The translations under genes and the position numbers were made by a program. Below are positions 47,401 to 56,006 of a stretch of 64,000 bases of DNA, piece after piece. Under the pieces are notes generated by a model, which saw only the letters and a list, made by a program, of their open reading frames with translations, did no database searches and had not been told where the DNA came from. Source of the stretch: Colius striatus (lineage: Eukaryota > Chordata > Aves > Coliiformes > Coliidae); the NCBI RefSeq assembly GCF_028858725.1, contig NC_084768.1, positions 5,878,164-5,942,163 on the forward strand. Reading direction: 5' to 3'. Numbering within the stretch: the first letter of the stretch is position 1; each line of letters starts with the position of its first letter.

Positions 47401-49826
47401 GTATTATTGTCTGGAAGATTCAAAAAAAACATACTCTAGATACCATAATCTGAGGAGGAAATGTCTGTGTTACACTCCATTTCAACTTTGAATCAATGAG
47501 AACTACTGACAGTAGAAATATTATAGAATCATTTTGGTTGGAAAAGACCTTTGAGATTATTGAGTCCAATCACTAACTTCACACTGCCAGGACCATCACT
47601 GAACCGTGTCCCTCAGCACCTCATCTATGCATCTTTTAAATATCTCCAGGGATGGGGACTCCTCCCTGGGCAGCCCATTCCAACGCCTAACAATCCTCTT
47701 GGTGAAACAGTTCTTCCTGCCATCCAGTCTAAACTTTCCTTGGTGCAACCTGAGGCCATTTCCTCGTGTCCTATCATTCATTACTGGAGAGAAAAGACTG
47801 ATCCCTACCTTGCTACAACCTCCTTTCAGGTAGCTGTAGACAGTGATCGGGTGTCCTCTCAGCCTCCTCTTCTCGAGGCTAAACATCCTTATCTTCCTCA
47901 GCCACTCCTCATCTTGACTTGCTCTCCAGACTCTTCACCAGCTTTGTTGTCCATCTCTGGACACACTCCAGCACCTCAACATCCTTTGTACAGTGAAGTG
48001 CCCAGAGCTGAACACCGTATTCAAGGTGCAGCCTCACCAGCACCGAGTACAAGGGGATAATCACTTCCTTGGCCCTGCTGGTCATACTATTTCTGATACA
48101 GGCCAGGATGCCATTGGCCTTCTTGGCCACCTGGGCACACTGCTGCCTCCAGTTCAGCTGGTTGCCAGCTAACACCCCCAGGTCCTTTTCTTCAGGACAG
48201 CTTTCCAGCCACTCTGTCCCACAGGCCTGTAGTGCTGCATGAGGTTGTGACCCAAGTGCAGCACCCGGCACTTGGCCTTGTAGAACCTCATACAATTGGC
48301 CTTGGTCCATCGGTACAACCGGTCAAGGTCCCTCTGAAGAGCCTTCCTGCCCTCATGCAGGTCTGTGCTCTCGCTTAACTTTGTGTCATCAGCAAATTTC
48401 TAAGAGTGCTCTCAGTTCACTCATCCTGGTGACCAGCCACCAACTGGATTTAACTGCATTCACCACCACTCTCTGGGCCCGGCCATCCAGACAGTTTTCT
48501 ACCCATCTCTGAGTACATCCATCCAGGCATATTTGCACTCAACCTGGTTACAGTAATGAACTACTATAGAAAAAAGGGAAGTGCCAACCTCCTGATACCC
48601 ACCTTTTAGATATTTACAAATGTTAATAAGATCACCCCTCAGTCCCCTCTTCTCCAGACTAAATAGCCCCTTTTATTTGTCCTTAGAAAGAAATCTATTA
48701 AAATAACTAGACAGGTCAAGTTGTACTTCTTGACACAGAACAAGGAAGAGTCAAGGAGTTTTGACTAAGTAATCTGTACTGTGTCTATTCTAAACATAGA
48801 TGGTTTAGAAGATTAATCCAATTTTTCAGTGTGTGTCTTGGTAAATATGATTCATGTTTGGTTACGTTACATAAATACAAATAACCCAGGGAGTATTTCC
48901 ACTGAGCCCTCCACACACATCTTTTTTCACATGCTAGACTACCACTCATACCGTAAGAAATAAAAACTCTCACCTTGAATCTTTCTAGCTAACAATGAGA
49001 ATTCCATATGCTGCCATGGGTAAATTTGTTCCATTGACCATCTCTTCTTGAAATTGTTTCAATTCGCTAAAACTCACAGGCTTATCAACTGCAGGACTTT
49101 TATAATTAACTATAACATAAATCTTAAGTGCATTAAGTAATGTTCCCTAGCTAAAAATGCACTGATAATTACACCTTACAGCTCTCATACTATTTTAAGT
49201 TTAAATATTTAATGATTCAAATCTTCCTATTTTTTCCTGTGCCTTGAAATTAGTTTAAAATCAGAATAGCTGGATTTGCTTTAGTTTCCAGGGTTTCACA
49301 GATTCAGCTTAAGGTGAGGTTCATGTCCCTCATTACTTTGAGAAAGCAAATCAATTAATTGACATTTTAAAATAGTATCTTAAGCAGCATTCATTCTGTC
49401 TTCCAGAAGGTAATGAGAATTCTTAAGACTCTTTTTTCTTTTAGACTAGTTTTGTCATCACTTGATAATCTTCAGGCCATTTCTAGGGGCGGGCATAGGA
49501 TTTCCATTTCAGTTATTAAATTGTTCTTATCTCCACCCACAAATTCTACTTGGTTTTGGTTCTTTTCCCCATCCAACCAGGGGAGGGGCAGGAGGAGTGA
49601 ACTGCATGGCTGTGTGGTGCTCAGTTGCCAGCTGAAGCTAAACCACAACACGCAAATACACTGGCAACAGTGCAAAATTAGTGCATGTCTAAAATAGTTT
49701 TAACTATGAAACTGAAAGAATACGTACTGCAGAGGCTGAAAGTTTGATGGATCTGGAAAGCAAATCTGTTCGTAGTTGGTATGTTCTAGTGCCAAGGCAA
49801 CTGAAGATTCGTGAAGCAAAAGACAT
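29416..49826 (-). CDS. KYAT3: Kynurenine aminotransferase 3 (cysteine-S-conjugate beta-lyase 2), complete, 13 coding exons
   Basis: A fold-type I, PLP-dependent aminotransferase that converts kynurenine to kynurenic acid and 3-hydroxykynurenine to xanthurenic acid, and also cleaves cysteine S-conjugates. Coding exons (minus strand): 49728-49826, 46542-46600, 44053-44197, 40435-40584, 39128-39214, 37901-38023, 37690-37810, 34003-34079, 32955-33044, 32159-32345, 31317-31390, 30793-30879, 29416-29478. They sum to 1362 nt in continuous phase, giving 453 residues against 454 in human KYAT3. The Schiff-base Lys279 lies in [13 protein letters not shown]. Asn217 (PHNP), Asp245 and Tyr248 (SDEVYEW) and Arg428 (RFCFIK) match PLP- and substrate-binding positions. 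The first 33 residues resemble a mitochondrial presequence; a second in-frame Met35 could start a cytosolic form. The gene appears intact. Confidence 0.96.
29479..30792 (-). other. KYAT3: KYAT3 intron 12, nothing recognised
   Basis: AT-rich intron of 1.3 kb; no repeat families identified. Confidence 0.6.
30793..30879 (-). CDS. KYAT3: KYAT3 coding exon 12
   Basis: Twenty-nine whole codons (residues 405-433), from [14 protein letters not shown] to RFCFIK. Arg428 corresponds to the substrate carboxylate-binding arginine of the family. Acceptor TTTCAG, donor GTAAAA. Confidence 0.95.
31317..31390 (-). CDS. KYAT3: KYAT3 coding exon 11
   Basis: Encodes about residues 380-404, including [19 protein letters not shown]. 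Acceptor TTTTCAG, donor GTAAGG. It begins with two bases completing an Asn codon started in exon 10. Confidence 0.93.
32159..32345 (-). CDS. KYAT3: KYAT3 coding exon 10
   Basis: Encodes residues 318-380, from [16 protein letters not shown] to [12 protein letters not shown]. Acceptor TTCCAG. The donor is GTTAGT rather than GTRAGT; it is the only choice keeping frame with exon 11 (one leftover base plus two). Confidence 0.93.
32955..33044 (-). CDS. KYAT3: KYAT3 coding exon 9
   Basis: Thirty codons (residues 288-317), from [17 protein letters not shown] to TPLQ, immediately after the active-site lysine segment. Acceptor CCTTAG, donor GTAGGT. Confidence 0.95.
33213..33300 (+). repeat. CR1 LINE 3' end fragment
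   Basis: Short plus-strand CR1 tail (GCAACCTGATCTAGGTGGAC to CCTTCCAACCCTACCATTCT) in KYAT3 intron 8. Confidence 0.9.
34003..34079 (-). CDS. KYAT3: KYAT3 coding exon 8 (PLP lysine)
   Basis: Encodes residues 262-287, [18 protein letters not shown] and onward. Lys279 forms the Schiff base with pyridoxal phosphate. Acceptor ATACAG, donor GTAAGA. Confidence 0.96.
35415..35429 (+). repeat. CAG trinucleotide run (5 units)
   Basis: Short perfect CAG repeat in KYAT3 intron 7, not coding. Confidence 0.8.
36173..36288 (+). repeat. CR1 LINE 3' end fragment
   Basis: Plus-strand CR1 tail with AAAACCCACCTGGATG, TGGACTAGATGATC and CCATTCTGTGA, in KYAT3 intron 7. Confidence 0.92.
37690..37810 (-). CDS. 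KYAT3: KYAT3 coding exon 7
   Basis: Residues 222-262, from [16 protein letters not shown] to GNKHIKI. Includes [10 protein letters not shown], with the Asp and Tyr that contact the PLP ring. Acceptor TCCCAG, donor GTACTA. Confidence 0.95.
37901..38023 (-). CDS. KYAT3: KYAT3 coding exon 6
   Basis: Forty-one codons (residues 181-221) ending NTPHNPIGK; Asn217 in PHNP is a PLP-binding residue. The first residues ([12 protein letters not shown]) differ from human, consistent with a variable surface loop. Acceptor TTTAG, donor GTAAGA. Confidence 0.95.
39128..39214 (-). CDS. KYAT3: KYAT3 coding exon 5
   Basis: Residues 152-180, including [20 protein letters not shown], a strongly conserved aminotransferase segment. 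Acceptor TTTCAG, donor GTGAGT. Confidence 0.95.
40435..40584 (-). CDS. KYAT3: KYAT3 coding exon 4
   Basis: Fifty codons (residues 102-151), from [15 protein letters not shown] to LIEEGDE. Contains [10 protein letters not shown], which binds the cofactor phosphate. Acceptor CCACAG, donor GTAAGA. Confidence 0.96.
41112..41645 (+). repeat. CR1 LINE 3' fragment (about 530 bp)
   Basis: Runs from CCCCTGGTGAGGCCTCATCTGG to a typical 3' end (CCATTCTGTGATTCTGTGAT). Plus strand, 5'-truncated, in KYAT3 intron 3. An open frame at 41112-41384 is only remnant CR1 sequence. Confidence 0.95.
42628..42646 (+). repeat. GA dinucleotide microsatellite
   Basis: About seven GA units followed by ACAGAG in KYAT3 intron 3. 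Confidence 0.75.
42780..43260. repeat. Unclassified GC-richer repeat-like segment
   Basis: Contrasts with the AT-rich intron around it and contains two similar passages sharing GTGGCTTGACCTT (about 42976 and 43069), each followed by related CCTG-rich text. It looks like a decayed interspersed or tandem repeat, but I cannot name a family. Confidence 0.35.
44053..44197 (-). CDS. KYAT3: KYAT3 coding exon 3
   Basis: Residues 53-101, from [18 protein letters not shown] to [15 protein letters not shown] is the substrate-carboxylate-binding loop of class I aminotransferases. Acceptor CTTTAG, donor GTAAGT. Confidence 0.96.
44914..46045 (+). mobile_element. Solo LTR, avian ERVL-type, about 1.1 kb
   Basis: Plus-strand LTR inside KYAT3 intron 2, antisense to the gene. 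It starts TGTAGTTGTTTTGTGTGGCC and ends near GGCCAAACCACCATACACA. The middle carries about seven degenerate copies of a CCCACGCTGGAGCA-like word spaced roughly 40-65 bp apart (45355-45645). A doubled AATAAA occurs near 45857-45866, followed by CCAAGTTGAGTCTGTTTTGC. I recall this arrangement from an abundant long LTR family in birds. No flanking coding region, so solo. Exact ends and target duplication were not resolved. Confidence 0.82.
46542..46600 (-). CDS. KYAT3: KYAT3 coding exon 2 (alternative start Met35)
   Basis: Begins ACAATGG and encodes [20 protein letters not shown] (last codon split). Its ATG at 46597-46595 aligns with an internal Met of human KYAT3 that can serve as start of a shorter form. 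Acceptor TTGCAG, donor GTAAGT. Confidence 0.93.
47521..48545 (-). repeat. CR1 LINE fragment (about 1 kb)
   Basis: The longest CR1 in the window. Its 3' end is on the left (TAGAATCATTTTGGTTGG) and it reads on the minus strand. Broken open frames at 47596-47886 and 47909-48310 (minus) correspond to the element. Same type as the copy at 3081-3735. Confidence 0.94.
48561..48670 (-). repeat. CR1 LINE fragment, adjoining the larger copy
   Basis: About 110 bp nearly identical to part of the 1843-2165 copy (TACTATAGAAAAAAGGGA; ACCTCCTGA). It is a second insertion or rearranged piece next to the 1-kb element, in the same orientation. Confidence 0.85.
49728..49826 (-). CDS. KYAT3: KYAT3 coding exon 1 (mitochondrial presequence)
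   Basis: ATG at 49826-49824 opens 33 codons beginning [14 protein letters not shown]. They are rich in Arg, Ser and hydrophobic residues and lack Glu (one Asp), as expected of a matrix-targeting peptide. The end (LSASA) aligns with the human presequence end. Donor GTACGT. Upstream acceptors are TTTTTTTCAG (exon from 49848) or ATGCAG (exon from 49828). Confidence 0.88.
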
Positions 49827-49848
49827 GCCTGCATAATAAATAAGTGAC

Positions 49849-52800
49849 CTGAAAAAAACTTACAGATTTCAGCAATGAGTTTCTACATATCACTAAGCAA
49901 TTTAAAAATATAAAATCCCCTTCTCTTCCCTTCAGTGGCTTTGTTTCACTAAAATAAGTTCTACTAGATTACCACATTTTTAAGTGTACTCTCAACTGAC
50001 AGGGCTGCAAAATGTTTCTCAATATGATCTAGAAGGAAGTTTTCCCCTATTTGACAGCACTGATCTGCTTTTCAATGAATGATAATTCAGACTAAATGCA
50101 ACTCAAGATTCAAGGTCTGATAGAATTTTTGTGAAAATGTGTTTGTGTAATAAAATTTTCTCTTACAGTTGCCAATTTAGACAGAATCAAAAAAGAGCTC
50201 AATTTTTATAAAGTCAGGCATCTTTAAAACTGGTCTCATTTTCAAATGTTTCAAATCAGTTATTCTGAAACAGAGATCATTAAGATCACCAGTCACACTG
50301 GAGAGACAGGTCTATGCACTTTATATAACAACAGTAAGTTTCGCCACAATGACTCGGCAAACATGAAATATTTTCCATGGCAGAAAGCAGACAGCCAGAA
50401 AAGACATGCCTGTGTGCAGTAACAGATCATTCAGTGACTAGAGAAAATGTGCCCTGTTAATCAATAATTATAAAAAAGAAATAAGAGCTGGCACTTCAGG
50501 CAATTACTTTTAGAATGTATTTTTAAACATACAGATTAGATGAGATCAAAATAACTGGAATACGTAAGAGAAAAACATGTAAACCGTGGACCTATGGACC
50601 TACAAACACTGGAGCCATAGCAGTATCATTATTAACTTTGCTTGCCATAATTTACTTATTAAAGAATAGATAACCCCTGCTTCCCTCTGGACTTTGCTAC
50701 CCAAAAACGAGAAGAAAACCAAAAGAAAGAAAAAAAATATACAATTTGTATACTAAACACAGGAATGTAATTCCCTGTTAAAACAATATCATGCAAGCCT
50801 TGCATATAGAAACAGAAAAGGTATTTCTATGTCAAAGTAAAATATGAGGTTTTTTCATTAAGAAGAATGGGTTTAATCCAACAAGAAAGTATTCTTTACA
50901 CATTCAATGTGAACTATTAGAAAAGGTCAACTAATACTCTCTTTTAAGGATGTCTCCCTGAATGAGTTAAGTTTTAAAAGTATGTTGATTTTTACTTTCT
51001 CTTATTCCAGTGCTACAAACTCCGTCTCAGTCCTGAAATTAGGGTGATTCTCACACAGTATTGAGTTGTGGCTAACTCAACTAGACGCTCAATAATATCC
51101 ATGTAATCCCATTGCCTTTAGCAGCCTGCAAGTATACAATTCATTGACACTTCCTTTATGAGAAGAAACACTGGGAATTCCCTCAACTCTGCTGGCCTGA
51201 GGACCAGCAAAAGTAAACAGCAATTAAATCTCTGACATCAGTCAGCAGATACTCTGAAAGATACAAAAGACATCTGTTTACAAAGAACCTGTAAATACAT
51301 TTTTCATTATTTCTCATAACATTACTTGGCATATTTGACATAATTTGTAATAATACCTGTGTGAAAGCAAAAGGTTTGTGAAGGCCTCTGTCTCTCTGTT
51401 CCTTTTTACAAAAACTACTTACGTAACACACTGATACTATCTCAAAATTGTGACTTTAACAGTTAACACTATTATCCCATGGCCAGACCAGAGACAGGAT
51501 TACTCTTGTAGCACACAGCAAACACTTGCAGTAGTTAGCACAGGGAGACAGACACGCACATCTCTCTCTGTTTCTTTGTATTGAGGAAAGGTAAAATGAA
51601 ATTAAAAACTTGCATACAAGCAAAATTAACTTGCAACTTTTGTAAAAACAAATATTCATAGCTGTAAATATTTCTATCATTAGTGTTATGCTGCACTGCA
51701 AGAAAGCGTTTGGCAAGTCATTATTTGACACAAGGCAATCACAAAAAAACCACACCATAGCATGAGGAGCGGTAGACCTGTATCACTGTGGCACGGTCAG
51801 TCTCTGCAAGGACCTGAAATACCTGAAGTAAAACATGACATCCACCTTCAACACCAAAGAAATGTAGAAATTGTGAAAACTTTAGGAAGGCAGCAATGGA
51901 AACAGTATTTTGCTGACTAGCCTCACAAAGGAAAGACGAGGCACTAGCATGTAGCTTTTGTATTGCTATATCTCCACCTTTGTGACACTCTTCCAGAAAA
52001 ATGTATTTCTTCGTACTCAAGAGGACCCAGAGACAAAAATTACTGACCATTAAATGGGAAAGCCTCACATAAAATACTTTTACACCTTTTTGCTTTCTAA
52101 ATGTACCTCTTCAACACTGAATATTTCCATTTAAGCTACTGTACAGAATTTGTTCAAGGAGTCAAAGGCCTCCTTAATGTAATCAGATACTCTGCCACAT
52201 TGATCTCAAAAAAACCCACAAGACTACTTTTTTTTTTCCCTCCAATGACACACATTCCCACTATAATTCTACAAGACATTAATACATATCATGAGCTCAA
52301 GAGACTTGTTTACTGTTACTTTTAGGATGAGTGCACGCTTAATTATTACCTTTGTATGTGTTTCGGCAATGACCAAGTACATGTAAGACATCAACAAGAT
52401 GTTACAATGTCCTAAGGTAAGTTTTTCTCATGGAGACTGAAAGTTTCTTCCAGCTGAGGAAAGTTACACAGTGCTCAGTAGCTACGGAGGTACTGCAAAT
52501 CCTGTCTCAGCTTTCTTAAAAGTTTGCAAGGTCCTTCAAACACAGAACATGAACTGGTCTTTGTCAGGGAATTAGAAGGTTGGGGTATTTTTGTTTCTTA
52601 GTCTTATTAATGTCTCTTTATTCAATCTTGGAGCCAGGCACTGGCTTTTTGGCCAAGAGTTGTGTCTGTTAAACTCAGAAATTAAGGGTTAGGAATATTG
52701 CTCATCTCATTCTGATTTTCAGTGCTCTGAAGCATTCACGCTTGAACTACAGTCAGTCCTCCTGGAATTCAGGCTTGCATATGCACAGAAAAAATAAAAC

Positions 52801-54185
52801 ACATTAGGAGTAAAAAAAAGGGTAACAAATGGCTACTCTGACAGCCTCCTTTTTTTTTTTTTTAGAGGAGTGGAAAGTGAGGAAGGCTACCAGAAAGGTC
52901 AATACAATAAATGGTTTTTAGTGGGGCTGGAAAGAAGACACATTCTTCTTGTTAATCTGGTTTAAACTCATATTTGGTGATTTAACCTAGACTGGAAAAT
53001 ATAGTTAGGCTTTGTCATAGGAAACCTATGAAGACATCTGTGTATTAACAATCACTTAACAAATGCTATGCTTTATAACCACTCCAGCCCAGACAATACC
53101 TGAGTTGTAAGCACTTCTGCTCCCTTTACAGCTGTTCAGCCTCCTGATCACAAGTGTTCTGACCTTGGATGCCACCATACTATTGAGGCATTTTATGAAA
53201 AGTGACATGTTCTTAATGAATTGATTTTTTTTCCCCTTCAAAACTAAAGGGCAAATGCTGCTGTCTCTTCAAATTTTGAGCTTCAGTTATATCACCTCTA
53301 TAAAAACAACGACTCTGAGCTTGAAAGATTTATGGTCATACTCCTTATACTGCTGCATTTCTCCCATGTAACAAGTTATCTCATTTTACTGAGCAGTTTC
53401 AGCAACAAGTATTACTAGAAACATAGCAAATCCTTCAGCCACCACAATAATGTAAGTACAATCTGTTATATGTGCTTTGTTCGTTGGATATGCAAACCTG
53501 GGAAGCCTTTGAAAGACTGTCTCTTCATGTCTAGAGGATCAAGAGAGAAAGAAAGGCTGACACCATATTGAGATCTTTCCAAAACTTTTTTCTACCATTT
53601 AAAAGTAAAAAGCCAAGAGAACTGTTGCTAAAATTGATGGAACTCGGGCAAGTTTTCTTACGGAGGACACTGTACATAAAAACTGCTTCAGTAATCGACA
53701 TTTTTGATTGAGTAATCAACATTTTGTCATTTCTTCTTCCATATCCTACATGGAACAGAGAAAACTGAGTGCGGAGACAGAGATTTTAGTATAGGGAATG
53801 AGAAGAGCAATGAGGTTGTCGCAGTTCCTTCTTACTTTTTTTCCCCTCTCATGTAGCAGCTTTGCAATTAGCCACTTAATATTGCAGTTCGGCTTTCACT
53901 GACGCGTTCTGCCCACGCTTATTTTCAACCTGAAGCACTCTGCGTTTGCAGCACAAAATTTGCTAGGCCAAAAACTACCAGGCCCTGGCAAACCTCCCGC
54001 CCTCACCGACAGCAGCGTTCAGCAGCGGGAAAATGGCTGGCCACGGCACGCTGCCGCACGCCAGCGCTCCGCTATACCGCGCCCCCGGCACGGGCTCTCG
54101 GCCGCTCTCAGGGCCGCGTAACCAGCAGGCCCTCGGCACACAGGCCCTCAGTGCAGAGTCTCCGGCCCGCGCCACCACGACTCAC
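49849..54185 (-). other. KYAT3: KYAT3 5' intron, nothing recognised
   Basis: About 4.3 kb between the putative untranslated exon and the presequence exon. It carries a T-run (52850-52863) but no CR1 or LTR. The mammalian RBMXL1 retrogene, associated with this region in human, is absent. Confidence 0.6.
52850..52863 (+). repeat. Homopolymer T run (14 bases)
   Basis: Uninterrupted T14 in the KYAT3 5' intron. Confidence 0.8.
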
Positions 54186-54790
54186 CGCCGCAGCGCCGCC
54201 TCCCCCGGCAGCCGCGCTCCCGCCCGCGAACGGAGGGGCGGAGCGGGCGGGGCGGAACTAAGGCGCCCGAGTGCTCCGCCTCCGCTACCACCCTGAGGGG
54301 CCGGCGGGCGGTCGCCTGCCCGTAGCCCGCGTGTGCTCGATCTGGCGAAAGGGCGGGAGATGCATGAGGGAAATGGCGGCCAGAGGAGGAGTGAGGGCCG
54401 TTTGCTCATCACTCGCTTGAGGCAGGGCACCGGCCGCACCCTGAGAGGCTGAAGAGAGTGTGAAGTTGCGTGGCTCGAGATAGGTAGAGTCCTGGCCCGT
54501 GCCCGGAGCGGGAGGGTGAGCGGGAGTGGGCTGTCAGCGCAGGTTTTCTGCGGGCAACTGTATACAGGTGCCAGAGCCGCCGGGGCAGTGAGGAGCGCGG
54601 CGCGGGCTGTGGCGCCCGCAGGCACGGCCTGGAACGTGCGGTGTGGCGGCAGCGTGCCCTGGCACGGGCACTCGGGCCTCTTTCGTGAGAGGAAGGTAAT
54701 CCCCAAAGCGCCACGGTGCTCGCACCAAGGTAGGCCAATGAGGTCTTGTCAACACACCATGCGGGTGAAAAGCTTCTCCTAGGTGAGAGG
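53980..54790. promoter_or_regulatory. KYAT3: CpG island with KYAT3 promoter
   Basis: CpG-dense block directly upstream of KYAT3, with several Sp1-type GGGGCGG boxes on the plus strand near 54235-54255. A YY1-like AAATGGCGGC lies near 54370. No TATA box is obvious. Edges are approximate. Confidence 0.85.
54186..54230 (-). other. KYAT3: Untranslated first exon of KYAT3 (putative)
   Basis: A strong donor GTGAGT at 54185-54180 (minus strand) closes GC-rich sequence just downstream of two GC boxes (54235-54241 and 54249-54255). It would splice to the presequence exon 4.3 kb away. The 5' end is a guess from the GC-box position. Confidence 0.5.
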
Positions 54791-55992
54791 TCTGCTTGCA
54801 AACTAAGGCGCAGCAGGTTGGCTGAACGTCTTAGAAATGCGTCGCAATTTCCAAGTTCTGGTGGATTTTTTTGGTCAGAACTTGAATTGCGGTATTTCTG
54901 ACCCCTTCATGCTCAAATAGTTCTTGGTATGGAGGTACGTGCACGCATATATGTAGCATCTCCTGAGCAACATAGTCATTCACTTGGGATAAACATGGCT
55001 CTCTAGTTACTTTATTGAGGCTGCCTTTCTGGAAGGATTAAGTGTCGAAATCAAAATTAACCCCTTTCAGGAAAATAATGGCATTTTTCCGATTTCTTAA
55101 GGTATTCCACAGAGTGACAGAATTTGCATTTCTAAGGTTCCCCTTCACAACCAGGACAGAGACTTGCTCCATTTGTAAGTGAAAAATTTCCCTCCTCCTC
55201 ACTGTTTGATTATTCGGTTAGGGAAAAAAGGAAAAAAGGTATTTGAAATATCTTTGCAGCCTATTTTTGCTGCTTTTATAAAACTTTTAAAACAGCTTTT
55301 TAAAAAAACAGTTTGCCTTAGTATCAACATCACTGTACAGAGCTTTGGGAAAGGTTGTACAGCTCCAATTGATTTAGTATGCTAAATAACATTGTGGTCT
55401 TAATGTGCAGTATCTCTGACTGCTGCAGATCTGAAAGAACCTCACAAATCAGATTTTTACAAGGGCTGGGACATGATAAATGCATTTCTTGTTCTAAAAT
55501 GTCCAGCAATATAGATAAATACAAGAGCTGTATAAGCCAATAAGAAAACACTTTCTATAGCAAGTCTTCATTGTTGGGTTTTTTTAGGTTGACGCTATAA
55601 AGATGTCTAATGTATTAATCGCAGAGATGGACTAGCAGACAGAACACAAGTATTACCACATAAAATAGAGACATCTACTATGTGGATATTGTTACTGTGT
55701 GTATTGTGTTATATATATAATAATTAACTACATTTACATAAAATGGAGAGCTGATTGAAGAGAACAAGTTTCATGGAATGAACTAGAACACCTCTACTTG
55801 GATGTAGAAATACTCTGACAAAGACAGAACAAAATAGCAAAATTAAGAAATGTGTCCCAGATATTCTTTATGATCCTAAATAAGATGCAGAAAGAACATT
55901 ACTCTTTCTTCCTTTTTTTCCTGTCGTGCTTTTTGAGAATGCTCGTGGTCTCCTCCGCGGTGCTGCTGCTGGCAGGGGACCTCTCCAAGCAT

Positions 55993-56006
55993 CCACCGGA
56001 GGGCAG
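55993..56006 (+). promoter_or_regulatory. CTCF-like motif upstream of KYAT3
   Basis: CCACCGGAGGGCAG matches 13 of 14 positions of the CTCF core consensus. It lies in a small GC-rich island about 1.2 kb beyond the KYAT3 CpG island. Confidence 0.38.

Larger units (their letters stand above)
46601..49727 (-). other. KYAT3: KYAT3 intron 1 (between presequence exon and exon 2)
   Basis: About 3.1 kb, roughly one third of it CR1 sequence (47521-48670). The remainder is AT-rich with no other recognised element. Confidence 0.65.

Noticed and set aside
54182-54706. 174-codon open frame on the minus strand over the KYAT3 promoter
   Set aside because: A GC-driven open frame in a CpG island with no recognised motif; it spans the promoter and first exon rather than a plausible coding exon.
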